From Prosapia bicincta (Eukaryota; Arthropoda; Insecta; Hemiptera; Cercopidae): a DNA stretch of 64,000 nt. Position numbers and translations under genes: made by a program. Shown here piece after piece: positions 36,453 through 50,020 of this stretch (within the stretch, counting starts at the first letter, position 1; every line of letters starts with the position of its first letter). The stretch lies in contig JBAIZL010000001.1 in assembly GCA_036971475.1 (NCBI GenBank), forward strand, positions 135,750,692 through 135,814,691, written 5' to 3'. Under the pieces are notes generated by a model that was given only the letters and a program-made list of their open reading frames with translations, made no database searches and was not told the DNA's origin.

Positions 36453-39064
36453 GTAAGACACGATTTACATTTCTTTTTTAAAATAGTTTTGATGAATATG
36501 TTGAAAATTATTAATTGAATATTACAAGCACAAACTCAAATTACATTGCTATTTTACTAATATGGTATAAATTCTAAAAAAAACGTCTTACCAAAAGCAT
36601 CTGAGATTTACATTTATTAAATTTGTGTATCATTGTACTGCAAAGTTGTAAGCTGGTATTTTATACAAAAAGTATACCTTATTTAACAATCTCACTGCTC
36701 TGTTCCAAAACTATATAGCGTGATAAAACGCTTGCCTTAAGTCACTGTCGGGTCACCTACACGAAAGAAAGAGCGTTTTCCAAAAAATCACGGAGTCCCT
36801 AAATTTGTAGAGCAACCTGAAAGTGTCAATATATATACAATAAGCCAGGAAGAATCTTTCACTCCTGGGAGAGGGACAGTACGAAGCCCTGCACTGTAGT
36901 GGTAGTCTGAGATCTACAGGGCACATGACCGAAGCCTTTGTTACGACCTTGAAGTTAGTATATTGTTCCGTGCGTGTTATTGTGGCGCCACGTCATCTCC
37001 AGTGGTTGCACAACATCGACGATAAATCTCACGGTCTTGAAATATTCAAGAGGCCTTGGCATTAGCCGATCCTCTCCTCCCTTCCAATTTACTATTATTC
37101 ATGAAACTCTGAAAGCCTGGCTCTTCTCTTCACTTTGGAATTTGCTTTGAAAAGCTAATTAGAACAAGTAACGGTTTTTAAGTTTAAAGAAAATCAAGCT
37201 TAATTTCTTATTATAGGTTTACACAAACTTTTTGCTGGGACACTGCTCGAGATCTTTGTTTCCAAGCGGGTGCTTTAAAGTAGACAAAACAGATAAAGGC
37301 TGAGTAAAACTACTCAAAGCACTTATCTACTGGCTCGTAAAACTGTCTTTTATACTCTTCCTTCCTTTTACCTTTGTATAGACAAGTGCTTTAACAGAGC
37401 AAACAAAGTTTATTACGTACTTAGGAAATTAAAAGGCTGCAGTAGAAGGGAAGGATAAAACTTGTAGGTTCGGCTCTGTAACCTGATGTCATGTAACCTT
37501 CTATAAATAAAAAATCACCTTCATAGAATTTCAATTCGACTTCTATTTGTTTGAATTTATTTAAAAAAAAAAACAATTCGATTTAATTATTTTTGTTTAG
37601 AACAGGTTTTATGATTTTTTAATATTTTCTTTTTATTTTTTAAATCTTGTATCCAATTTTATTTCTTGTAATTGGTTTAGTTAAGATTTCTGTAGATACA
37701 TTTTTTGTATCTAATTTGCATTAAAAATATTTCTAGTGGATAATAAATATTCATATTTTATTTCTGTTTTAAACCGATTGAATAAAAGTTAGTTTCAACG
37801 TGCTTGTAATTTTCGCGAGTACGTTGGAGTGTTGTCCGAACACTTTCACGTTCGTTTACATACTAAAACGTATCGACCTGTTCCGTATCATGAATGGTTA
37901 GAGTGCTTCCCAACACGAAGATGGGTGTTTTTGAAACCCTTGCGTATGGTAAATAATATCTACTGGAGTAAGTTACAAAACCTCAAGTAAATTACTAGTA
38001 ATCTTGTGTTTTTCGAACACTACTTCGTATGTCGCTAAACGCAGATGTTTCATTATTGTCTTAGCATTAGTCGAAATAACAGTTTCATTAACTTTGCTGG
38101 TAGCCAACATTTATTCAATTTGGCCCTAATGTAACAATAGGTTAGCAAATTAAAAAGGTATCTTACTGAATATAGATGTCTAGTTACCTTTTATGCCACA
38201 TATGTTGTTATTTTTAATGAGATTTGATACGAATTTATTTTAATATTTTATATTATATAGAAATGTTCATACAGTCGTGATTATGAATGTCTCATGATGG
38301 TTAGAAATAAAGACGACTCATGGCTTGTATAGACAGGTTCGCTCCCTGTTTAATCTCCGTCCGTTAAACCTTCGCCTTGCAAACTATACCCAGAGCAAAG
38401 CTTTATACCCTCTCGTGATTAAAACTTGTCCTGCCTGCGTTGTGGAAATAATGTTCTAATTATGCAAACAAAGCTGCCAACATAACAAACTACATATATA
38501 TTGTATTTTAGAAGTTTAAAATGTCCCTTAAGAACCGTTATCTCAGTAAAATTGCACCCCTGACATTTATGTAACGTCAGTTTCTGAACCTATATTCCAA
38601 GTTACATTGCAGTAGTTAAATATAAGAGCAATAAACTTTGTGTAGGGACATAAACGCCGATGCAATATATGGAAGATATTTTATCTTATAAAAATAATTG
38701 GTTCTGGCATTCGGGGAAGTCCCGACAAAAGTGATAACAAATTGGAAGTAATAATTTTGCAAAGTTTTTAACGAAAATTACTGAATATATGAATTTATAC
38801 ATTTTGTATTCAATGTTTACATCTTTGTTTGAAGAATGTATCTAATAAGGATTAATATTTATTGTAGCTAATAATAAGATATTCTTGTAGCTATAATTCA
38901 AATCCGTTCTTTAAAAAGTTAGAGACGGGCCTAAAAAATTTTCCTTTTCAAAAATTGGATTAAAAATACATACCTTAATATTATCGTTTAATTCAATTAT
39001 CTATTTAAATATAAATAATTTAATATCGTTCGTATGTTAACTTATCAAAGCTATTTAATAATAA
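36453..39064. other. unrecognised DNA
   Basis: The longest stretch without recognised repeats. 36730-37100 and 38310-38450 are less AT-rich than the surroundings, but I see no coding frame or RNA gene. Confidence 0.35.
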
Positions 39065-39190
39065 TTTACTTGTAAAACGGCTGTGCTACAACATTACCTA
39101 GAACACAAAATCAGCTGTTACATGAAATCATAAGATATCATATATTATAATATAAGATTTCATTTCATGTTTTGTTCACTGCACGAAAAG
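39065..39190 (+). repeat. dispersed repeat family C, short copy
   Basis: Words TTGTAAAACGGCTGTGCTAC, AACACAAAATCAGCTGTTAC and ATGAAATCATAAGATATCAT correspond to the 17820 copy. It contains an internal palindrome around ATATATTATAATATAA. Confidence 0.55.
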
Positions 39191-39859
39191 AAGTTATCAC
39201 TTTCTTAAGAACAATAGTAAGAGAGCAACTAGTTTCATGCAGAAAGTGTCCAACACTAAAAGTATTTAAAATAAATGTTTTATCAACTTTTGTGTGGAAC
39301 GTTTAACAGGAATCAAGTACGAAGAACTAATGTAGGAGAATAAAATCCATACAAGAGGGTTAGTAAAAGTATTAATTTTTCATTATGTGTGCAGCTTTAA
39401 AAGTAATAAAAAACGCTCAACTCTTCATGGAGCTTTTAACAGAATTGAAACACAAATGCCTATTAAAAGAAAAGAAAATTTAAATGGGAGGGTAAGTAAG
39501 AGTTTCATAATGTTGAACCAAAATAATTCAGGGAAATTGCGTTTCGGCGAGAAAAGTAAATCAGTACGCTACACTGCCGTAGAAGTCGACCAATGGGCGT
39601 AAGCACATTGACGATATGTATCAGTCTTACGCAATAACATTTTATAATCCTCTCTTAAGTTCGCTAAAGCGGCTTTCATAACGGTGTATTTCTAGGGTTT
39701 CCCATTCGTATTGTTTAAAAAAAAATTATCGTATCTGAAGTGTGTTAGATTGCAGTTTCCTTTAGATCTTGTTAACCTCTCTTTTGAAAGCTGACGTCAG
39801 CCTACAGTTACCATCATAAATCACGAAAAGCCGTTACATAATATTCTTTTATAATGTTG
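39191..39859. other. unrecognised DNA
   Basis: A lysine/serine-rich 71-codon frame (39387-39602) is not recognised and has no supporting context. Confidence 0.35.
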
Positions 39860-40130
39860 TAGTTCCTCTATTAATAAAATCATGATTTCCTTCAGGGTAG
39901 TGAAGTTATAGTTTATCTATTGATAAACCATGATTATCTTCAGGTTAATGTGGTTGTAGTTCCGTCTTGATAAAACCATGATTGACTTGAGGTTAATGTG
40001 GTTGTAGTTCTGTCTTGATAAAACCATGATTGACTTGGGGTAATAGCGCTGTAATTTTTTTTTGATAAAGTCATGATTGACTTTAGGTTAATACCGTTGT
40101 AGTTTCCTTGACAAAACCATGTTTTCCTCC
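39860..40130. repeat. ~48-bp minisatellite, about 5 copies
   Basis: GATAAAACCATGATTGACTT, GAGGTTAATGTG and GTTGTAGTTCTGTCTT repeat at 48 bp in the centre (39961 and 40009), with diverged outer copies. Confidence 0.88.
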
Positions 40131-41651
40131 GAAATATTTGTAAATGCTTTAGTTTCCAATTAATGCTTTAAAAGTTTTCAATATTATTTTCAAAACATTG
40201 TATTTTCTGAAAACGACCTAAACTGTCTATGATAATAAACCTGTAATATCTTAACAGTTGAGTAATTACTATGTGGTTGTAGTTCTTGCTTCAAAAAATA
40301 CCTTGTGTGTGTAAGTTTTACCTTCAAAAAATTAGTTTATGGAACAAACATAATGGTATAAAAACCCGTATATCTACACTGCATGCTCAGATAAAACATG
40401 AGTTTTTGTAGGCGCATTACGTCAATGGAAATCTTGTACGGTATAAGCTAATGAAAGTTGCGTAAATATAATATCATACCTCAGAACAATACGTCAATAT
40501 GGTTCTCCACCATCAGCAGCAAATCTAGACATTGGAGTGTATTTCAATGTTTACAAGGAAACCAAACAACGAACCATTTGGTCGTCTGTCTTTTGCATTT
40601 GCTCGGCAAACAGTCGAAACCAAATACAAAACGTAATGACATTGGCAAACACTCACGGTACATATTGGGAATAGAATATGTAGAAGTGATCCATCAATAT
40701 CCGCAAACAGTAGCTTTAGGGGAGAGATCTCTTTGTTTTGCCTTCATAATGGATACTGCTTTATTTCCTTTACTGTAAAGATTGAAAGATTTGAGGCGCG
40801 TGTCTGAGCGTTGCTACTCCATGAGTGTGACCACCACATCTTCGCCTGACGTGTTTGTTCTTTGCATCTCTTACTATTTCGTCTAAATTCTCAGTCCTGT
40901 TCAATCATTTCATACGAGTGTGTACCTGGCTCATAGATGTAGAACCAAATGCGCTACGTAACATAATAGTATCGTTAAAGAAATGATAAAACCAGTAATA
41001 ACAATAATAATAGTAATAAATGTATGGGTATAAACAAACATGAATTACAAATAATGTATAATAAATAACAATGCCAGTGATAAGATATAATAACAAGTAC
41101 TATACGAGGACATTGATATTGCAATAACTAACTGTTTGAATTGGTGACGATGTAGTCAGAATTGACTCAGCATACAAAACAAGACCAATGATGGAATGGG
41201 GTGAAAATAACGGTGAATCCTTCCTCAAAATACCGTAAAAAGTACGGTATGCCCTTATGTTTTTGAAGGGCAATGGGCTGCTTAATATAACGTTTTGAAA
41301 AATGATAAGTACAGTAGTGTCTAAAAATAATTTTGAATAAGTTTTAAATTATATAGGAGTAAATTACGAAAATATTATACTGGTTCTTAAACAAAAACAT
41401 TTAAACAGTGCTAGTTTGAATATTTTTTTATAAATATATTGAATTCAAATAATTAATATTTTTATATGAGGAGATACAAATTGAGAGAAAAAATCGATAA
41501 CGTCATCGTAATTAACCATTGATATGATGTTGCAACCTACCCTATGCTGTGCATATTTACATATTCATGGCCTGTGATACTGACTTGCGAAACAATATTT
41601 AATAGTAATAATAATAATGATAATAAATAAAAATATATTTATATTTCAAAA
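40131..41651. other. unrecognised DNA
   Basis: A 106-codon frame at 40458-40778 has no recognisable motif and no ATG-proximal signal. I do not call it. The last part is AT-rich with AAT repeats before the LINE. Confidence 0.35.
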
Positions 41652-43621
41652 AAAAAAAGACTACCCTATGGAAGTAAGAAACCTAGTAAAGAAGAAAAGA
41701 AGAACCAGGCAAAAATGGCAGCGTACAAGAGATCCCGTCGTTAAAAATCATCTCAATAGAGAATCCCAACAAATCAAAAGATTGATCCACCAACTGAGAG
41801 AAGACTCTGCAAGCTCCTTCCTCGAGAATCTGTCTGCAGACAAAAACACTAACTATTCCCTCTGGAAAACAACGAGAAGACTGAAAAGGAAAATCCATCA
41901 TGTACCACCCATCCTGAAAGAGATCAACGAATGGGCAAGATCGGACCAAGAAAAAGCTAACACGTTTGGAGATCATCTTGAAAACATCTTCAAGCCGAAT
42001 GAAGCCACGAATGAAGAAGAACTTCACCTAAACACTAATAATCAGTCTAAAATTATTAAAAAAGTGACATTAAAAGAGCTTAAACGAGAACTAAAATACA
42101 ACTTGAACCCGAAGAAAGCACCAGGATACGATTTAATCACAGGACTAGTGCTGAAAAAACTGACAACAAAAGGACTAAAAATGTTTTTATTATTAATTAA
42201 TGCGTCCCTTAGACTTATGCACGTCCCTGCAACATGAAAAGTGGCGGAGATGATCATGATCCTGAAACCCGGCAAAACAGCAACAGAGGTCAAGTCGTAC
42301 AGGCCGATATCACTTCTACCCATAATGTCAAAACTCTTTGAAAAGCTGCTTCTCAACAGGCTTAAACCTATCATCGTGGAAAAGAACTTACTGCCCGACC
42401 ACCAATTTGGATTCAGGCGAGGACACTCTACGGTGGAACAGGTGCATCGACTAATTGACATCATTGAAAAAGCACTGGAAGGTGAGGAGGTCTGCTCGAT
42501 TGTCTTCCTGGATGTTTCACAAGCCTTCGATAAAGTTTGGCATGAAGGCTTGATTCACAAACTCAACATGTTTCTGCCAGCCCAGTTTGTGAATCTACTG
42601 AAATCGTACATATCGAACAGACTGTTTCGAGTAAACCACGAATCTACGTATTCTGACTTCAAGGAAATACAAGCTGGAGTCCCACAAGGCAGCGTATTGG
42701 GACCAATCCTGTACTTGCTGTACACCAGTGAACTTCCGCAAACAGCCATCGTCTTCACGGCCACTTTCGCAGACGACACAGCAAACGCAGCGACAGCGAA
42801 AACCGTTCAAGAATCGACAACACGCTTACAAAGATCAAACGATTCAGTTGAGGCTAGGACCAAGAAATGGCGCATCAAACTCAACGACCAGAAGGCAGTC
42901 CATGTGGACTTTACAAACAAGAGGATCCCAAACCCTCAGAGGCTCGAAATGAATGGAAGTGTTATCCCATATCATGATTCAGCTAAATATCTCGGCATGA
43001 ATCTTGATGCAAAAGCCAAATGGGTCGAGCATGTCAAAATAAAACTCACAGAACTCCATACTCGCTACAGGCAAATGTATTGGCTACTCGGTCGAAATTC
43101 ACGGGTATCAATATACAACAAGCTATTGGTATATAACCAAATCCTCAAACCGGTTTGGACGTATGGTATACAGCTTTGGGGCTGTGCCAGCAAATGTCAC
43201 ATACAAGGGATACAACGCTTCCAGAACAAAGTACTAAGAAACATCGCCAACGCTCCTTGGTATGTGCGTAACAGTGACTTGCATTGCGATCTTGGTGTAC
43301 CCATGGTCGAGGAAGTCATAAAACAGAACGCCATCAAACACGTAAATCGGCTCACTCAACACGAAAATCCTGAGGCACTGAGACTTCTCGACAACAACCA
43401 CCTGACAAGACGACTCAAAAGGACAAAACCATTTGAACTCGTTGAACGACAAGAGTGACAACAATACTCTTCCTCACGCCGGTTGGCTTCCAACATCAAA
43501 CAAGATACAATAGAAATCAATGGATTCTTTGTAATAAAAGCTAAAATCTAATTATCAAATGTAAATTAATGGTTGATCAGAAATGACCAGTTTTAATAAA
43601 ATAAAAAAAAAATAAAAAAAA
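41652..43621 (+). mobile_element. Jockey-type non-LTR retrotransposon (LINE), 5'-truncated
   Basis: A LINE insertion with all the usual marks. It is 5' truncated (no endonuclease domain), has a reverse-transcriptase ORF, a ~120-base 3' UTR with an AATAAA-like stretch, and an A-rich tail ending at 43621. The nine-base word ATTTCAAAA flanks it at 41643-41651 and 43622-43630, a plausible target-site duplication. Its GC content and codon use stand out from the AT-rich surroundings. Confidence 0.88.
41659..43458 (+). pseudogene. Jockey-like reverse transcriptase (ORF2) with one in-frame stop
   Basis: One reading frame throughout, broken by a single TGA at 42235-42237, so it reads as 41659-42237 and 42241-43458. 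Reverse-transcriptase motifs appear in order: SYRPISLLPIMSKLFEKLL, LPDHQFGFRRGHSTVEQV, FLDVSQAFDKVWHEGL (motif A with catalytic Asp), GVPQGSVLGPILYLLY (motif B), FADDTANAA (motif C, catalytic Asp pair), then the thumb (KYLGMNLD) and a C-terminal region ending near EALRLL. The upstream endonuclease half of a normal ORF2 (~900 residues in the family) is missing because of truncation. The TGA falls in a conserved stretch just before the KPGK motif, where the family usually has a sense codon. The near-intact frame suggests a fairly recent insertion, dead on arrival. Confidence 0.9.
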
Positions 43622-43630
43622 ATTTCAAAA

Positions 43631-44740
43631 CACGCAACTTTATTTATGACAATCTATATCATAGTAACATATCCTAAGGTAAATATGTTAAATAATGTCA
43701 ACTAGTTTTATGTTTTTTTTAAACAAGCTACAGTATATACGACAATAACACTATACTGTATAGGCCTAATAAGTATAATAATATACTGAATAAAGTATAA
43801 TTTGAATTGGTTTTTTTATTGTTATAATTACTTTCAACAAAAACACAAAACTACTTTATCTCACACATTCTCTATGATTATGCCAACCTTTCAATAGTTT
43901 AGCTACCGATTTTATTCTTGGAATTACTGTGCCGTGAACCTAAATAAAAAGTGTACTTTGTATTTGTTGCCTTGCCTCAAGGATAGTGTTGCTCTTCCTC
44001 GATAGTGATTGATAGCATGCCTTGATAAAGGAGATAATAGTTTTAAGATATGCTTTTGTTAAAAGATACTACAACTGTAATATTACACGAGATGCTAGAC
44101 GCATATATTGATGTTATTATTGTATGGTTTATATTTAAAGTTAAATATGTTATTTTTATGTATGTATGTGTATACCTGAAAGTATTATTTATCAGGAAAA
44201 ATTATTTTTTTAAACATACAGGGGTAGAAATGGCCAAACGTGTATATGTAGAGTGAGAACACGGCGCTGAGTAGGAAATATAATAGCCAATAACGAAACT
44301 AAACTAAAAACGTCAAAACGTCAATGGTACTACCATTGCACTAAATGCCTACATATTATTTCCTATAATGCCGCGTAAAAATTCCTCCTGAGTCACAGAT
44401 TCGCCTTGGAGTTGCATAAGACCAGGAATCTGTCGGAAAACAATGTGACAATTTTTCCAGAACTTTGTTCTCTCTAAACTGGACAATATCGTCACCGGAT
44501 TTAAACAAATGTTCCTGGCAAACACTTCTGAATATACTGAAACCACTTTACATAGATGTTATGGGGTGCAACACTTGGGAATTATTGTGGAACCGTGCAA
44601 ACATAACTAACATCAGTGACTGACGTAGCTAGGAGATTAATTAAAAATATTCTTGTTAATTCTCTTTTCCAACATTATCCTTAAACGATTCTGCTTATAT
44701 TGATTCAATATAAGTAATTATGAATAGTAGCTACAGTAGC
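43631..44740. other. unrecognised AT-rich DNA
   Basis: A 68-codon frame (44050-44256) and a 65-codon minus frame (44349-44546) have no recognisable features. Confidence 0.35.
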
Positions 44741-44786
44741 CAAGCACTGAGGAAGGCGATATCGTCGCCGAAACTAGTTTATTGTG
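44741..44786 (+). ncRNA. hammerhead motif, second lineage, core intact (E9)
   Basis: CAAGCA, core CTGAGGA (44747-44753), A, stem II GGCGA-TATCG-TCGCC, GAA (44770-44772), self-complementary stem III ACTAGT, T, then TATTGTG. The core and stems II and III are intact. The return strand of stem I pairs poorly with CAAGCA, apparently after decay. The sequence of stem II and the tail (TGTGTGTAAACT) differs from E1-E6, so this is a different Penelope-like subfamily, shared with 50083-50127. Confidence 0.6.
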
Positions 44787-46159
44787 TGTGTAAACTAATT
44801 TTTTGTGAGATTTTGAGAGTACTATTTTACTTTTACCTTTGTGAATAGCTCTCACTAGCTAAGCTCTAATTAACTAAATAAATAATAGTTCTTGACTCGT
44901 TGAAACTAGTGTCTTTTTATTCTAAACGTAACTGATAATATTAACAAATAAAAATAAAATATTTATCATTCGTATATATTTACCACGTATTTTGAAGCAG
45001 ATAATGTTTGGAAATGTTTCGTTTCCTCTTATGTATGTTATAAAATAAAAAAACAGAAAACTATGTCATCAAGGACAATTTTCAAAATACAACTGAATTT
45101 CAAATAGATGTTACAAACAATAACCACAAATAATATAACAAGTTAGTTTAACTAATGCCGAAACAAATATGTATTTTACCCACTTCAATAAATGTTTTCT
45201 TTGTTAAACTAAAGGGTTTAATGTTTGCCTGCCTCACTTTATCAATACAGTGCCAGCCATATCCCGATTCCGCTGTCGATATTTATCGGGAATTTTGTAG
45301 GCAAACAGTGGGGCATTGTGACGTACACAAGGAAGCTCTTAGCGCTGAGTGCGGCGATCCTGTTACTAAAGTCTTTCCCTTTGTCGCCGACACATCCTTT
45401 CCTGGAAATATCTTTCCTGGACAAGGGTGAATATCTTCTTCAGGGAAACGTTTTAAGGGCTCGCAGTTTTGTTGGTCGTGTGTACTGAAAGCTTTATATA
45501 GCACTATGTAACCAGCCTGTAAAACATTTAGCCTGCCACAATGTACCAATATTTTGTAACATATATAAGCTTCTCCCGTACCTTACCCTTAGTAGAAGTG
45601 TCTAATTACTTCGTGACAATGTTGTAGAAAACAATTCCGTTAACATATTTCTCATTTTAAAGATTTAAAATTTACGTTTACTTTTTAGACAGAAAAATCT
45701 CAGACTAAACCAGGACCATAAGTTATCTATAAAATTCTCCAATAATCCAAGCAGCTTTCTATAAACGTAAAGAGAGTGAAATTATAACATGTAAAGGAGT
45801 ACAACGGCCTCTGACAACCCTCCTGTTATTAAGGAAAGGTTTTGTAATATGCTCCTCGTTCCAGAGTGTTTACAAACGATGCAAACAGATCGTACAAGAC
45901 TCCACCTCGTTGCATTGACTAAATAATTTTAATAAAATTTAATTTATTCATCTCTTTATATGGTTTTTTCACTTTACCTTGTATCATCTATGGCCTATAT
46001 ATTTTTAAAAATTATTACGGGGAATCCTTTTTTATTTTTTTTAGTTTAGATTGTATATTGCTTTATTATTCTTTTTATATTTTTCTGGCTCATTTTATCC
46101 TGTGATTACCAAATAATTTGTGATTTATTTAAATGCAATAAATGATTCTTTAAAAAAAC
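44787..46159. other. unrecognised DNA
   Basis: 45220-45490 is less AT-rich and holds overlapping frames on both strands (for example 91 codons at 45155-45430), but none shows a family signature. Confidence 0.35.
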
Positions 46160-47389
46160 TAGTCACAATTTGTTGTTTTCATTTATGTACTGGCCGGTCA
46201 CTAAGTTGTCCTCAAAAGCATTAGAACCAAAACTCGGTACATTAGGAAAAACTAAAATATTTGTACTTATATGCTTTTAAGTACTATTTTATAAGTACAA
46301 CACACAAAAGGCAGTTATAAAATCTAACAGTTTCGTAGACTGGGTAGGTCACTCATCGAAAAGCAGGTCAGTGCATGCGAGTGCGTGTGGGAGCTTAACC
46401 ATCTGGAACACTTCCGTGTCTGGACGGATTATAGTTTACTCTACAGCAGTCTGTCGGATATTAGCAAGCCATAAAGAGTAAATTCAGAAGAGAAGGCTGA
46501 TGTTGGAATATTATAGGGGGGTTGTAGCAAGAACATCTAGGATATTCAACTTTATGGAAAGAAATCCCGGGTACATTTGCAGGTGGGGAATGACTAGGGA
46601 AGAGAGATTTGTATTAATACGCTACACTGTCCCCTGACATGATGCAAGAAACAAAGCTGTTTATGTTAAACAAAGATAAGGAACCAAAACGTCCCAGCTT
46701 TTAAAGGTTGCATATTTTGGTGCCCATCGCTAGTATTAGCATGTAAAAACACTTTGGCGCCTTCTTAATGTTTGACCAAGGACTTGTAAATGTTTCAGAG
46801 TGATTCTGCCACAGTATATTATAATACCAAACACATTCACACTTTATACAGAAATATGCTTGCTTGATCCAAGGTCGGTTGGTGCTTTTGTTAGCGGGTA
46901 CGTCGTCATTTTGTGGCTTTTTGTTGTTGCTTGATGTAGAAGCACATTAAGGGATGTAATTACTTCCGGAGTAAATATACTCTATATGCCCAATAAGTTC
47001 CTATACTTCGTAGGATATGATGGTGTGTAAATGTGGTGCCGCACAAACCTATAACAAAAAGAGAAGTATTCCTAATAAATATTATCGTCAAACATAGGAT
47101 TTATTAAATACTTAAGCTATGGAAATAACTACATTATAATAAGTTGGTTTAGTAAACTTTTATCATTTTACAATTTAATGTAGGATTGAGATTCACCAAT
47201 ATTTCCTTAGAATACAATAAATACATCGTTGGTTATGCGTCCTTTAAATCCAAAGTCCTATAACATGTATGTATATGAACCATGATCTTCCTGAATCGTT
47301 TTTATGCTACACACAATGGTTGTAGGCCTACCATCGTCCAGACGGTGAAACTAGTTTTGATAATTTGTTCCTAACTAGTCAATAGTTTG

Positions 47390-47665
47390 GCGAATTCGCA
47401 ATCAATTTAAAAATTTCATAAAACTAATGGTTTTCCGTTTAAATCTTAAGCGGTTTAGTTTTACGTAGCTCGATGATTTCCTTTTTCTATAGAAGGGGTT
47501 GGGCAATAGTTTTGGTTAGGTTTCGGGGTTTCTCCTATGAAATATAAGAACGGCGTATGTTGCAAATCCGCACGCCATATCAATTAACCGTAGCGTTGCA
47601 ACAAGTCAATTTATTCGCTTTATTTGGCCGTGATAAGAATTTAATATTATTATAGTTTGAAGTGA
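47390..47665 (+). repeat. repeat family F, copy 2
   Basis: Same landmarks as 28010-28340 (GCGGTTTAGTTTTACGTAGC, TTCGGGGTTTCTCCTATG, AACAAGTCAATTTATTCGCT), about 85 percent identical. Confidence 0.75.
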
Positions 47666-48159
47666 AAGTTTTGCATTGTAGTGTAACTCTCAAATATTCC
47701 ATAGAACCTTTTACGGTCTTTATCTACTTTGTTTTCCCGAGTGTAAACTTTCCCCGTTAAACTCTAGTCATTAACGCGTACAAACGGCGGTTCCAAGTTA
47801 TAGTATGTAGCATGTAGCATGTAGAATGTAAGGCTTACGAATTCTGTAAAGGAAATTTAAGGAAATAAATAAATAGATTTTTCTAACTAACAATTAGTTT
47901 TTTTCTTATCAAAGTAGAGTTTGAGAAAGTTTCACAAAGTAATGTTTTAAGTGAAAGTAACTCCTTAGCGGCGAGAGATGGTTAAATAGCTGGTAACTTT
48001 ATCTGCTTGTTAGTTTATTCCTGTAAATCAGGGAATTCAGCCTCCTTGGAAGATTCTATGCACGTTATCTTCAAGTTCAAACCGGTTTTTTTATCCATTT
48101 CAAAATTAGTTTGCTTTTAAAGACATAATAAAAGAAGATCCGAGATAGATCTGAAATAT

Positions 48160-49055
48160 ATCAATCTCACTGACTCACACTCACATCGACCCAACCACAC
48201 CCATTACCCACACCCACTCACCCACGTCGACAAACCCACACTATTCACTCACATCCACTAATTCTTCATTCACTTTCAGAAACCACCTTACACACTTATA
48301 CCCAGCTTTCTCATAGACTCATACCCACCTTTCTCACACCGACTCACTCACGACCACTCATTCACGCCTATTGACGTTCCTTGCATTGCCTCTTACCCAC
48401 ACCCACTCACTATAACTCGTTCTCTCACACCTACACAATCACACCCACTCGCTTACACCTACTTATTCACAAATACTCAAAACACCTAACTGACCCCACA
48501 CGCACTCATTCATACACATTTACCCTCACCCTGTTACGTTCACAAACTCATACCCCTCCCCACACTCACTTCCCGACACCACACACCATAATCACTCACA
48601 CCTACTTAATAATACCCTGTCATCCCTTCCCACTCAGCCATACCTAATAACTCACATCCACACTTAATGACCCACCCCAACTCTCACCAACCTACACCCA
48701 CTCACTCACACAAATTCGCCAACAACCAATCACCAACACCCATTTATCGACACCCAGTCAATAACACTCATTAACAGCCTTCACCCACACCGATTCAAAA
48801 ACACCCTTCATTAATAATCATCCTCTCTAATCCAGAATCACTCACTTACCCCAATTCACCGACACTAACACCCGTTCAACCACACAACCACACTCCACAC
48901 CCATACACTTCACAACCTCACACTCCACACCCACCCATTAAACCATACTTACAACCAGTCAAATTCACTTTCCCAACCACACCCACTCACATACCCACAA
49001 CAGGTAATAGCAACTACACTAACTAAATACACCTATCTAAGCTTACTCACCCACC
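48160..49055. repeat. A/C-strand minisatellite, copy B
   Basis: Nearly 900 bases of CACCCACTC-type degenerate repeats, paralogous to 26725-27339, with very low G on the plus strand. The 88-codon S/T/H/P-rich frame inside (48381-48647) is a composition artefact. Confidence 0.85.
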
Positions 49056-49065
49056 CAACACACAC

Positions 49066-49153
<88 letters not shown>
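49056..49153. repeat. (CA)n microsatellite
   Basis: About 47 CA units. It occupies the position where copy A has the 18-bp array. Confidence 0.96.
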
Positions 49154-49717
49154 CCACTCTCAGCTCATCCTAACACACACTTGTCATTGTGTTATCACTC
49201 AACAGTCTACTTCCTCTTGCTAACAATGCATACAATGAATACCGTGAATAAGCTTAGAGCAGTTTATCTATTGTTACATTGCAATTTTTTCTTGTGATAC
49301 AGTGTAAAAATAAATAGATAAGAATAAATATATTTGGTAATTATTTTCAACGGGCTATTGTCTTTAGTATTTATTTTAATTGCTTTATTCATTAATAGTT
49401 TTGTTTTTAATTCTTATATTTTCACAAATATATAAACAGTTTTCATTTGTTGAGTGGTTGTATTATGAGAACGTGTTCTCCCGTTAGTATTTTAATGTTG
49501 TCAGATTTTATCTTTATATATATGTGTTATATGCATGAGCTGTAACTGTGTTTGCAATGAAACAGAAATTAAATGAACATCTTCAATTTAATTTCATTAA
49601 AATTTTCTAGTTATTTTTCAACGTTGGTAGGAATTTTTCTATTTATTTTTATATCAATATACGCATGAAATGTAAGCCCTAGGCTTAAAGTGAATCCCTC
49701 TTTACAAATTGCTGGTA

Positions 49718-50020
49718 TCTAGCGGCTGCGACCAGAACTAATCTCTCGTAAGTCATTAATTCGGTGAATTCCCAAACAATTTAAAAGTTGGATAAAACTA
49801 ATCGTTTCCCGTTTTAATCCTTTAACGGTTTAGTTTTGCGTAACTCAATAATCGGTTGTTTGAGTAGAAGTGGTTGGTTTCGGGTAGGTTTTGGGGTTTC
49901 TCCTGTGGAATATAAATGCCACGTATGTTAAAAATCCACACGTCATCTCAATTAACCGTAGCGCTGCAACAAGACAAGTTATTCGCATTTGGACGCTATG
50001 AGAAACCAATATTATTGTAA
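49718..50020 (+). repeat. repeat family F, copy 3
   Basis: Equivalent in position to 28010-28340 within block E. It begins GCTGGTATCTAGCGGCTGCG. Confidence 0.78.

Noticed and set aside
40458..40778. 106-codon ORF
   Set aside because: No recognisable motif, no splice or promoter context, and composition like surrounding DNA.
42555..42810. Minus-strand ORFs inside the LINE
   Set aside because: Shadows of the plus-strand reverse-transcriptase frame.
45155..45488. Overlapping 87-91-codon ORFs in a less AT-rich patch
   Set aside because: Open frames on both strands over the same bases, none with family resemblance.
46178..46220. Hammerhead at the left end of block copy B
   Set aside because: The core is too decayed (TTTGAGGA, no GAAA) to list as a ribozyme; kept only as evidence for block-end homology.
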